Below are positions 1 to 5,131 of a stretch of 5,131 nt of DNA, piece by piece (positions within the stretch are counted from its first letter, which is position 1; each line of letters starts with the position of its first letter). Position numbers and translations under genes: made by a program. Origin of the DNA: an uncultured Acidimicrobiales bacterium. Its GTDB lineage: Bacteria; Actinomycetota; Acidimicrobiia; Acidimicrobiales; SZUA-35. The notes below the pieces were generated by a model. The model worked only from the letters and a program-made list of their open reading frames with translations. It was not told where the DNA came from and made no database searches. The DNA lies in NCBI GenBank assembly GCA_938028175.1, contig CALJAE010000020.1, forward strand, positions 1 to 5,131. Direction: 5' to 3'.

Positions 1-842
1 TGGCTATCGATGGGGCGTTTGATGATTGTCAGGATCTTGTGAAACAGAGCTTCGTGGACCCTGAAGTCACATCTTCAATGAATTTGATTGCGGTCAACTC
101 TGTCAACTTCGCAAGAGTGTTGATCCAGATCAGCTACTACATTGCTGGAGTTAACCAACTTGGGTGTCAGCGGCCAGAGTTGGAATTCCCAAGCGTGGTG
201 GTTCCCACTGGGAACTGTGGCAACGTTTTGGCGGCCTGGTATGCCAAGCAACTTGGCGCCAAAATCGGTGACATTGTTGTATCTACCAACGAAAATGACT
301 CTTTCGTCAGGTTTTTAGAATCTGGAAAGCTCGAGCATGTAGTTGTTCGTCAGACGTTGAGCCCAAGTATGGATATTCAGATTCCTTCTAACTTAGAGCG
401 CATCTTGTGGCATTTGAGTGGTCAAGATTCCGAAATGATCGCTTCTCTAATGACTCAATACAAAACCGACAGCACTGTCTCATTTCCCAATGAAGTTATG
501 GATCGTATGAGACAAGAATTCAAGGCTCACAGTGTTTCCGACCAAGAAACTCTGGAGACAATCCGAGATCTTCATGCTCAAAGTGATCTAGTTGTTGACC
601 CACATACGGCAACTGGAGTAGCGGCTGCCAACAAAGTCAACGGTAGTCATTGTCTAGTGGTCGAAACAGCGGCGCCAGACAAGTTTCTAGATGCGGTCAC
701 TTCAGCAATCGGATTTACCCCTGAGTTACATCCACAGTTGGTCGAGTTGTTAGATAAACCCGAGCGCTACGAAGAGTCATCGGCCGAGTATTCGCAGTTA
801 GTAGAGAAACTCCATACTGTGGCTGGCTTAGGGCAAAAGTAG
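1..842 (+). CDS. thrC: Threonine synthase, C-terminal part (5' end outside window)
   Basis: This PLP enzyme converts O-phospho-L-homoserine to L-threonine in the cytoplasm, the last step of threonine synthesis. The reading frame is open from base 3 to the TAG at 840-842, so about 279 residues are visible and the start lies to the left. Family marks of the yeast Thr4 / E. coli ThrC type are clear: FDDCQ near the left edge, VNSVNFARVLIQISYY (about 96-143), the phosphate-binding loop PTGNCGN (204-224), the block SPSMDIQIPSNLER from about 360, and DPHTATGV near 600. The PLP lysine is in the missing N-terminal part. Two motif positions differ from the usual form: NCGN instead of NFGN, and TAAPDKF (from about 669) where STAHPAKF is common. 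Its place just before rho is usual in actinobacteria. The assignment is firm; the gene appears intact as far as it is seen. Confidence 0.93.
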   Translation, partial: AIDGAFDDCQDLVKQSFVDPEVTSSMNLIAVNSVNFARVLIQISYYIAGVNQLGCQRPELEFPSVVVPTGNCGNVLAAWYAKQLGAKIGDIVVSTNENDSFVRFLESGKLEHVVVRQTLSPSMDIQIPSNLERILWHLSGQDSEMIASLMTQYKTDSTVSFPNEVMDRMRQEFKAHSVSDQETLETIRDLHAQSDLVVDPHTATGVAAANKVNGSHCLVVETAAPDKFLDAVTSAIGFTPELHPQLVELLDKPERYEESSAEYSQLVEKLHTVAGLGQK

Positions 843-911
843 CAACTTTTTCGGAATTGCAATAGCCTGACGTTACTCGCTTAATCAATAATCTTTTTGT
901 CTGTATCACGC

Positions 912-916
912 AGGAG
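912..916 (+). promoter_or_regulatory. Shine-Dalgarno site that sets the TTG start of rho
   Basis: AGGAG lies six bases before the TTG at 923. The first in-frame ATG (935) would be 18 bases from it, which is too far, so TTG is preferred as the start. Confidence 0.7.
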
Positions 917-922
917 CTTAAA

Positions 923-2392
923 TTGTCAGATCAAATGTCAACCGACCCAACCATCCTTGAGAAGAAGGACAAAGCACAGCTATCAGCTATAGTCGCCGCT
1001 CTTGGTGGTAAGCCATCTTCCAGGGACACTAAAGCAAGCCTTATCGCTGAGATTCAAAAACTCTCCGGTGAAGAACTATCAGAGGATTCATCGGATGACT
1101 CCGAAGAAGAGGTAGAAGATTCGAGCTCTGAGGAAGCGCCAGAATCGAGCAATGACGGAGTGGATCCTGCTAATTCCCGTCATTCCAAGGGACGTCGTGG
1201 GAAAAAGATTCCACGCTCCGAGGCTGGTAACGATCCGGTCTCTGATTCGCTAGCGAAAGTATCTGGCTTTCTAGATCTTCGAGACGAAGGGTACGGTTTC
1301 TTACGTGTTGCGGGCTTCTTGCCAAGCAAGGACGATGTTTATGTTTCGGTAAAGCAGGTTCGCCAGCTTGAATTACGCCGTGGAGATCACTTGACTGGTG
1401 AAGCATCAGCTCCACATCGCAATGAGAAGAACCCAAGTTTCACTAATATCGAAACTGTAAATGGTTCTCGCCCAGAAGACGCTGCTTCTCGGCCAAAGTT
1501 CGAAGAGCTAACCCCAGTTTCTCCTAACCAACAGATTGTATTGGAGTCTGATTCTGAAGGCGATGCCGTTGCCAACAGAATTATTGACCTTGTGGCTCCC
1601 ATTGGTAAAGGACAGCGTGCAATTGTAAGCGGCCCATCTAAATCTGGTCGTACCTCGCTGATAGCCGAGATGGCTTGCGCCGTCGAGAAGAACTATTCAG
1701 AAATGAGCGTGCTAATTCTTGCTATTGGTGTGCGCCCTGAAGAAGCCACATACCTTCGTTCTCGTCTATCAGAGGGCGAAGTTATTGCATCACCATTTGA
1801 TCGCAGTATCGAAGAGCATATTGCTACTGCAGAACTTACGTTGGAGCGTGCTAAGCGCATGGCAGAAAAGGGTGAAGACGTATTTATCATTGTCGACAGC
1901 CTGACTGACTTGGCCAAGGCTTACATGGCCAACTTTATTAGCAGTAGTCGCTCTAGCGCTGCCAATGTTGAGTTGCCAGCTTTAGAGCCTGTCAGACAGC
2001 TTTTGGGAGCAGCTGCCAAATTAGATGAGGCTGGTTCAGTAACTTTAGTTTCTGTTCTTACCGATTCAATCTTTGGTGCCGACTATCCAGATTCTATGAT
2101 TCATTCTGAGTTGAGCCGCCACGCAAATTCAGAGATCGTCTTGAACGAGTCTGATGGTTCTGCTGAACCAGTTATCGATATCGCTAGTTCTCGCACCAGT
2201 TGGGTTGAGTACATGCTCGACGAAGACGATGTAGAAGCCATAGGGCAGCTACGTAGTCTGGTTATAGAAGCAGACCTAAATGCTGAATCAGAGGAGCAGA
2301 CCGGCTATACGCAGCTGCTAGAACTGATTGAATCTAAGGGAACGAATGCCGAAGTGCTAGCTCACATCATCAAGAAAGATTCCCTGAGCTAG
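923..2392 (+). CDS. rho: Rho transcription termination factor homolog with degenerate ATPase motifs
   Basis: Rho is normally a hexameric RNA-dependent ATPase that loads on nascent RNA and ends transcription. This 489-residue homolog has a Rho_N domain (about 11-47), an acidic Ser/Glu/Asp linker (49-79), a basic patch (86-98), a cold-shock RNA-binding domain (about 112-180) and a RecA-like motor domain (about 190-489). Primary-site RNA contacts are kept (Y124, F126, R128, D138, Y140). The motor core is altered. Walker A reads GPSKSGRT (237-244), so K240 is kept but the invariant second Lys is R243. DERPEE is GVRPEE (269-274), so the catalytic Glu is V270. Walker B Asp D325 and the valve Arg R271 are kept. 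The Q-loop LTGG is SAAN (345-348), the R-loop (about 380-390) has no Lys, FKGTGN is LSRHAN (397-402), and the arginine-finger position is S426 with an Arg two residues earlier (R424). Comparison is to E. coli Rho from memory. Homology and locus are certain; ordinary Rho activity is doubtful. Confidence 0.93.
   Translation: MSDQMSTDPTILEKKDKAQLSAIVAALGGKPSSRDTKASLIAEIQKLSGEELSEDSSDDSEEEVEDSSSEEAPESSNDGVDPANSRHSKGRRGKKIPRSEAGNDPVSDSLAKVSGFLDLRDEGYGFLRVAGFLPSKDDVYVSVKQVRQLELRRGDHLTGEASAPHRNEKNPSFTNIETVNGSRPEDAASRPKFEELTPVSPNQQIVLESDSEGDAVANRIIDLVAPIGKGQRAIVSGPSKSGRTSLIAEMACAVEKNYSEMSVLILAIGVRPEEATYLRSRLSEGEVIASPFDRSIEEHIATAELTLERAKRMAEKGEDVFIIVDSLTDLAKAYMANFISSSRSSAANVELPALEPVRQLLGAAAKLDEAGSVTLVSVLTDSIFGADYPDSMIHSELSRHANSEIVLNESDGSAEPVIDIASSRTSWVEYMLDEDDVEAIGQLRSLVIEADLNAESEEQTGYTQLLELIESKGTNAEVLAHIIKKDSLS
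1067..1216 (+). other. Acidic serine-rich linker then basic patch inside Rho
   Basis: Residues 49-79 of the Rho homolog are nearly all Ser, Glu and Asp and should be disordered and strongly negative. They are followed at 86-98 by a short basic stretch (RHSKGRRGKKIPR). Many actinobacterial Rho proteins carry a long basic, Arg-rich insertion at this place, which helps bind RNA. This one is short and mostly acidic, with only a small basic remnant. Confidence 0.75.
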
Positions 2393-2602
2393 CGGTCAGC
2401 GTCAAAGGGTTTCTTTTTCTATGAGTAGCCGTTTTCTGATCCAATTGTCATCTTGATGAAAATCAGGATCTCCATCTTTTTGACAAAAACAGCTCTTTGG
2501 GGTCGCAATTCTCAGATCTTAAGGCAGAATAAATAGCTCGATTATTCGGCTTTCAGTAGCCCTTTACTCAGAGCAAAGTTAATCACTTTAGAAAGTTAAA
2601 TC
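2393..2602 (+). other. Intergenic region between rho and L31 gene
   Basis: This 210-base gap has no convincing ORF or RNA gene. It contains a nested dyad (2436-2466), a TTGACA box at 2480-2485 with no good -10 at 16-19 bases, and a small bulged hairpin at 2535-2551 (AGC-T-CGA, loop TTAT, TCG-GCT). Its length, compared with 17 bases on the far side of the L31 gene, suggests that it holds the 3' end of the rho transcript and the promoter or leader for L31. Confidence 0.5.
2436..2480 (+). terminator. Possible nested hairpin with T-run after rho
   Basis: CTGAT (2436-2440) can pair with ATCAG (2462-2466), and inside them TCATC (2448-2452) can pair with GATGA (2455-2459). GATCC (2438-2442) could instead pair with GGATC (2466-2470), giving a competing fold. 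CTTTTT follows at 2476-2481. The stems are short and the T-run is about ten bases away, so a classical intrinsic terminator is uncertain; a leader structure is equally possible. Confidence 0.25.
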
Positions 2603-2893
2603 ATGAAAGCAGATATCCACCCAAATTATCGTCCAGTAGTGTTCATGGACGCTTCTGCGGATTTCAAGATTCTGACAAAGTCAACTGTCGAGACAGACGA
2701 GACCATCGAGTGGGAAGATGGCAACACCTACCCGCTTTACAAGGTCGAGATTTCGTCTGCTAGCCATCCTTTCTACACCGGTAAGATGAAGATCATTGAC
2801 TCTGCTGGTCGTGTTGAGCGCTTCGAGAAGCGTTATGGCCGTCGTAAGCGAAAAGCTGTCGAAGGCGAAGAGACAACAGAGTCAAACGAGTAG
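2603..2893 (+). CDS. rpmE2: Ribosomal protein L31, zinc-free (type B) form
   Basis: L31 is a small protein of the large ribosomal subunit that bridges to the small subunit. The 96-residue product begins MKADIHPNYRPVVF and has the type B signature: EWEDGNTYPLYKVEISSASHPFYTG, spread over about residues 36-60, then GRVERFEKRYGRR. It contains no cysteine at all, so it lacks the CxxC zinc sites of the classical RpmE form. The last 15 or so residues form an acidic tail (EGEETTESNE) beyond the usual end of the family. The ATG start has a weak SD-like AGAAAG (2590-2595) seven bases upstream, and the N-terminus matches the family exactly. An L31 gene following rho is typical of actinobacteria. The symbol could also be given as rpmE, by position. 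Confidence 0.92.
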   Translation: MKADIHPNYRPVVFMDASADFKILTKSTVETDETIEWEDGNTYPLYKVEISSASHPFYTGKMKIIDSAGRVERFEKRYGRRKRKAVEGEETTESNE

Positions 2894-2910
2894 TTTGGGC
2901 CCTGCCCACT

Positions 2911-3861
2911 GTGAGTATTACTCCCGAACTTTTTAAGAGCGTTTGCAACTCCGCTTTTAGTGTGTCGCTTGATGTCGAAGATGATCTAACAGCTGGCGTT
3001 GATAAGGGTGTCGGCTACTTCTTGATCGATCAAGATCGTGGTCTAGGTCATGGTCTACTCTGGGCGTCTCGAGCGGGGGTTTCGTCGATTAACTTTGTCA
3101 CACCAACATATGATGAAGCCTCAAGAGCCCTGCGATTGGCAGAAGCCTATAAAGGAATTGAGGTAAATGTTTTTTTCATGGTCAGTGGCGAGGTTAAACC
3201 AGCTGAGTTGCAGTCGATAGAACCGCTGCCAGTTGCTCCAGATTTATTGCTTGATGCTGCGAACGATTTGGTTGCAGATTTCGGTGCCGAAGACAGTTTG
3301 GCTGTTACATCGCAGCGCTCAGCTAAGATAACTCTCGCCGATGGCGAGATTGTTACCGCTGCGTATGCGTCGATCTCTACTGCTGGTTTAGAAATCGGTC
3401 GAGTCATTGAAGTAGATGGAGTAGCTCTAGTAGAGATTGGCGTCGGGCAGGCTGATAGAGAGATTCATGCTCTAACTTCAGAAGGTTCAGTGTCTGAGAT
3501 CCTCAAAGGCGTACTGGACCAGGTACTGGCAGTTCGTAACGAAACGAGCGATGGCTTTCATCCTCTAGCCAAGTTAGACCGGGCAGGTTATCTGCGATTC
3601 AAAGATACAGCTCCAGCGACTTGGCTATCGAATGTCGCCACTGATGATGTCTTCACTGATAGTCCTAGAGCAGCCAGTGATGGGAACCAGCTATCGATCT
3701 ATACAGGAAGTACCTCGCCAACTGTTTATGAATCCATCGCTGAATACTTAGGTGACCATAGCTCGCTTGTTGTGGCTGCTGAAGCTAAGAACATCAGTTA
3801 CATCAATGAAACAGTGCTCGGTTGGCTAGATGTTGACTTCAGCTTGAAATCTTTGGATTAA
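2911..3861 (+). CDS. Conserved actinobacterial protein of unknown function (316 aa)
   Basis: I cannot assign a function. The protein is soluble-looking, with no signal peptide or membrane segment. A central block, GLEIGRVI (159-166) then VEIGVGQADREIHAL (174-188), and a later FHPLAKLDRAGYLR (216-229) resemble a family of hypothetical proteins I recall from Acidimicrobiia and relatives, with consensus near LEVGVGRHDREA and PHPLNRL..ERWLR; this is memory, not a search. The N-terminal part has GLGHGLLWASRAGVSSINF (44-62), as if an alpha/beta fold, and the last 85 residues have no recognised motif. GTG at 2911 is the only reasonable start after the L31 stop; no clear SD is seen, so translation may be coupled to L31, 17 bases upstream. 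It is not prfA, which often lies downstream of rpmE. Confidence 0.85.
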   Translation: MSITPELFKSVCNSAFSVSLDVEDDLTAGVDKGVGYFLIDQDRGLGHGLLWASRAGVSSINFVTPTYDEASRALRLAEAYKGIEVNVFFMVSGEVKPAELQSIEPLPVAPDLLLDAANDLVADFGAEDSLAVTSQRSAKITLADGEIVTAAYASISTAGLEIGRVIEVDGVALVEIGVGQADREIHALTSEGSVSEILKGVLDQVLAVRNETSDGFHPLAKLDRAGYLRFKDTAPATWLSNVATDDVFTDSPRAASDGNQLSIYTGSTSPTVYESIAEYLGDHSSLVVAAEAKNISYINETVLGWLDVDFSLKSLD

Positions 3862-3875
3862 GCTACGGACTGGGA

Positions 3876-3894
3876 TACAACTGCGCATGTTGTA
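3876..3894. repeat. 19-base inverted repeat upstream of lipoprotein gene
   Basis: TACAAC (3876-3881) and GTTGTA (3889-3894) are perfect inverted arms around the seven-base centre TGCGCAT, which itself contains the palindrome TGCGCA. It lies 12 bases before the start at 3907. It could be an operator for a dimeric regulator or a small RNA hairpin; there is no T-run after it, so it is not a classical terminator. Confidence 0.45.
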
Positions 3895-3906
3895 CGTCTA
3901 AAGAGC

Positions 3907-4908
3907 ATGAAAATAGTCAATTTACTTAAATTTGTAGCTCTATCAGTGATGTTTCTTGGTTTGGCTGCTTGCGGCGGCGATACTTCGGTCGATGCAACAG
4001 ACTTACCGGTTGATGATGCGGCAGTAGATCCCGCACAGTCCGGGGCATCTTCTCAATTGTTTCAGGTTGAAGGTGTCGATGTTGACCCTGCTTCGAGCGC
4101 CGTTGAGCGACCAGAAGTTGCTTCACAGGTCGAGTTCTCCGGCACTCTAATCGATTCTGGTGAAGGTTTTGAGTTTTGTGTTGGCGTGGTGCTCGAGTCT
4201 TTGCCGCCTCAGTGCAGTGGGTTTATTGTTCAAGGTTTAGAGAGTTCTGGGTGGGCGCATGTCGAGGGTGGTGTTGCCTTTGGTGAGCGTACAGTTGTCG
4301 TCAGCTGGCCTCCTAATTCAGACAATGCAGTTCAATTGGTTTCGGATCGTCTTTTTGAGCAGCCAGTGGTTGATCCTTCCACGCCGTTCCCTCTACCAGA
4401 TATGTGTGAAGGTCTCGACTGGCAAGAAACAGTTGATATCGAAGTGTTGTCTAATTGGGCTGATCAGAACAGTGACAAGGCTGGATTAGCCTATTTCTCT
4501 AGGGATGTTGTTGCGTTGGAGACGGAGTTGGAAGTCGAGCTTGGCACTGAGCTTTCAGAAGAGGAACTTCTAGCTACTGAGTCCGAGCTTGTTAATCAAG
4601 TTGGTATCGGAGTGCTACAAGTAGTCGAGGGCGAAGCCGAAGCTGCCAGAGAAGAGTTAGCAGACGGTGACTTGGTTCCCTGTATAGAAGAGGTTCAGTT
4701 CTCAGCCAGTGAATTACGGGCAGCTCAAGATCAGCTAGACGAGATTCAGGGCGAAGCCTTCATCACAGGGTCTAGTTCGGGTGCAGTAGATAACCGGCTA
4801 AACGTAATTGTTGCAGTAGCTGATTTGCAGACTGTTCGCCTCGTTGCTGATCAATTCGAGGATCGAAGCATCTTGAGAATGAACGCTGCGGGAGTCATTG
4901 TTCAGTAG
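3907..4908 (+). CDS. Predicted lipoprotein with SLPPQC motif, function unknown
   Basis: The 333-residue product should be exported and lipid-anchored on the outer face of the cytoplasmic membrane. It has a basic start (MK, K8), a hydrophobic stretch (9-20) and a lipobox LAAC with the acceptor Cys at 22, followed by a Gly/Asp-rich tether to about residue 60. Residues 75-125 hold a Cys pair, C91 and C103, within FCVGVVLESLPPQCSGF; this resembles a motif (LC.G.V.ESLPPQC.G) seen in many actinobacterial secreted proteins of unknown role. C167 and C259 may form a second disulfide. Residues about 203-255 are rich in Glu and Leu and probably helical. The last 45 residues (LNVIVAVADLQTVRLVADQF) look like a small alpha/beta unit. 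The ATG is the only start that keeps the signal peptide; AAAGAG is too close (one base) for a good SD, so initiation may be weak or leaderless-like. No enzyme motif is visible. Confidence 0.85.
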   Translation: MKIVNLLKFVALSVMFLGLAACGGDTSVDATDLPVDDAAVDPAQSGASSQLFQVEGVDVDPASSAVERPEVASQVEFSGTLIDSGEGFEFCVGVVLESLPPQCSGFIVQGLESSGWAHVEGGVAFGERTVVVSWPPNSDNAVQLVSDRLFEQPVVDPSTPFPLPDMCEGLDWQETVDIEVLSNWADQNSDKAGLAYFSRDVVALETELEVELGTELSEEELLATESELVNQVGIGVLQVVEGEAEAAREELADGDLVPCIEEVQFSASELRAAQDQLDEIQGEAFITGSSSGAVDNRLNVIVAVADLQTVRLVADQFEDRSILRMNAAGVIVQ

Positions 4909-4931
4909 CTAATTTTTGGCTGTTTAATTAG
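4909..4931. repeat. AT-rich dyad right after the lipoprotein stop
   Basis: CTAATT (4909-4914) and AATTAG (4926-4931) are inverted arms around an 11-base loop. The stem is AT-rich and only a weak T-rich stretch follows, so it is at best a poor terminator; it may still mark the end of the transcript. Confidence 0.3.
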
Positions 4932-4943
4932 GTTCTTCTGGCA

Positions 4944-4974
4944 CTGACTCTGTTTTGGGAGGCGGCTGTATAAT
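4944..4974 (+). promoter_or_regulatory. Candidate promoter for the right-edge gene
   Basis: A perfect -10 box TATAAT lies at 4969-4974. The best -35 is CTGACT (4944-4949, four of six matches to TTGACA) at a long 19-base spacing. A transcript would start near 4981, giving a leader of about 20 bases before the ATG at 5002. The new promoter suggests that the last gene is a separate unit from the lipoprotein. Confidence 0.5.
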
Positions 4975-4988
4975 TGATATAGGCGATT

Positions 4989-4993
4989 AAAGG
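4989..4993 (+). promoter_or_regulatory. Shine-Dalgarno site of the right-edge gene
   Basis: AAAGG is eight bases before the ATG at 5002, a good spacing, and supports this short reading frame as a real gene start. Confidence 0.5.
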
Positions 4994-5001
4994 TTGGGAA
5001 T

Positions 5002-5131
5002 ATGAATAACGGCGATTTACCACAAGACATGCTTCAATTTTTGGGTGGGGCTCAGCTGGAGAAGACTGTGACGCTTGATATGGACTCTAGTCAGTGCAGA
5101 GCAGCAAGAGATTTCCTAGACGTAAACCCAT
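5002..5131 (+). CDS. Start of an unidentified gene, cut by the window end
   Basis: An ATG opens a frame with no stop for 43 codons up to the window edge. The peptide begins MNNGDLPQDMLQFLGGAQLE and continues through KTVTLDMDSSQCRAARDFLD. There is no signal peptide or membrane segment in the visible part and I do not recognise the family; it is not the start of PrfA. Support for a real gene comes from the open frame together with a suitable SD site and an upstream TATAAT box. Confidence 0.55.
   Translation, partial: MNNGDLPQDMLQFLGGAQLEKTVTLDMDSSQCRAARDFLDVNP

Noticed and set aside
857..886. TTGCAA - 18 bases - TTAATC as a rho promoter
   Set aside because: Both boxes are poor matches, and in an AT-rich gap such a pair is easily found by chance; not strong enough to list.
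715..909. Minus-strand 64-codon frame over the thrC end and the thrC-rho gap
   Set aside because: Mostly antisense to clear threonine synthase coding sequence; the peptide shows no recognisable motif and no promoter or SD supports it.
935..937. ATG as the start of rho
   Set aside because: The AGGAG at 912-916 is 18 bases away, too far, but is well spaced for the TTG at 923.
1170..1917. Several minus-strand and one plus-strand short frames inside rho
   Set aside because: They lie wholly within a well-supported Rho frame in other frames and their peptides show no family features.
923..2392. rho as a plain pseudogene
   Set aside because: There is no stop or frameshift in 489 codons, a good SD is present, and the RNA-binding domain and fold residues are kept; changes cluster at functional motor sites.
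2480..2508. TTGACA as the -35 of an L31 promoter
   Set aside because: The -35 is perfect but the bases 16-19 positions downstream (TCGCAA region) do not resemble a -10, so it is only noted within the gap description.
4259..4489. 76-codon plus-strand frame within the lipoprotein gene
   Set aside because: Overlaps a protein with a clear lipobox and ordered Cys motif; no SD of its own and a peptide composition typical of an out-of-frame shadow.

Overview
The window looks like part of an actinobacterial chromosome, and I infer a marine or freshwater Acidimicrobiia-like lineage with lower GC than most actinobacteria (by eye a little under 50%). The basis is the gene order threonine synthase - rho - L31 ribosomal protein, which is typical of actinobacteria, together with two proteins that resemble actinobacterial families of unknown function. 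All recognisable genes are on the + strand and no transposon, CRISPR, tRNA or rRNA is visible.

Layout. Positions 1-842 hold the 3' part of thrC (threonine synthase; the PLP lysine lies off the left edge). An 80-base gap leads to a TTG-started rho homolog (923-2392). A 210-base intergenic stretch with nested dyads follows, then a zinc-free L31 gene (2603-2893). Seventeen bases on is a 316-residue conserved protein of unknown function (2911-3861), in the place where prfA might be expected nearby. A 45-base gap carrying a 19-base inverted repeat precedes a predicted lipoprotein (3907-4908). A short gap with a consensus -10 box then leads to a gene that runs off the right edge (from 5002).

The main point of interest is the rho gene. 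Its protein is full length and in frame: the N-terminal domain, the cold-shock RNA-binding domain and the overall motor-domain fold are recognisable, and the aromatic and acidic residues that hold RNA in the primary site are kept. Against E. coli and M. tuberculosis Rho as I remember them, almost every residue that drives the ATPase and RNA translocation is changed: the Walker A lysine is Arg, the catalytic Glu is Val, the Q-loop LTGG is lost, the R-loop lysine is lost, FKGTGN is degraded and the arginine-finger position is Ser. It looks like a Rho-derived pseudo-ATPase, or at least a strongly remodelled Rho, sitting at the normal rho locus. Whether the genome has a second, canonical rho cannot be seen here and is the decisive question.

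The neighbours are ordinary housekeeping genes (amino-acid synthesis, ribosome) followed by lineage-specific proteins. The 17-base gap suggests L31 and the 316-residue protein are co-transcribed, while rho may be expressed separately from L31.
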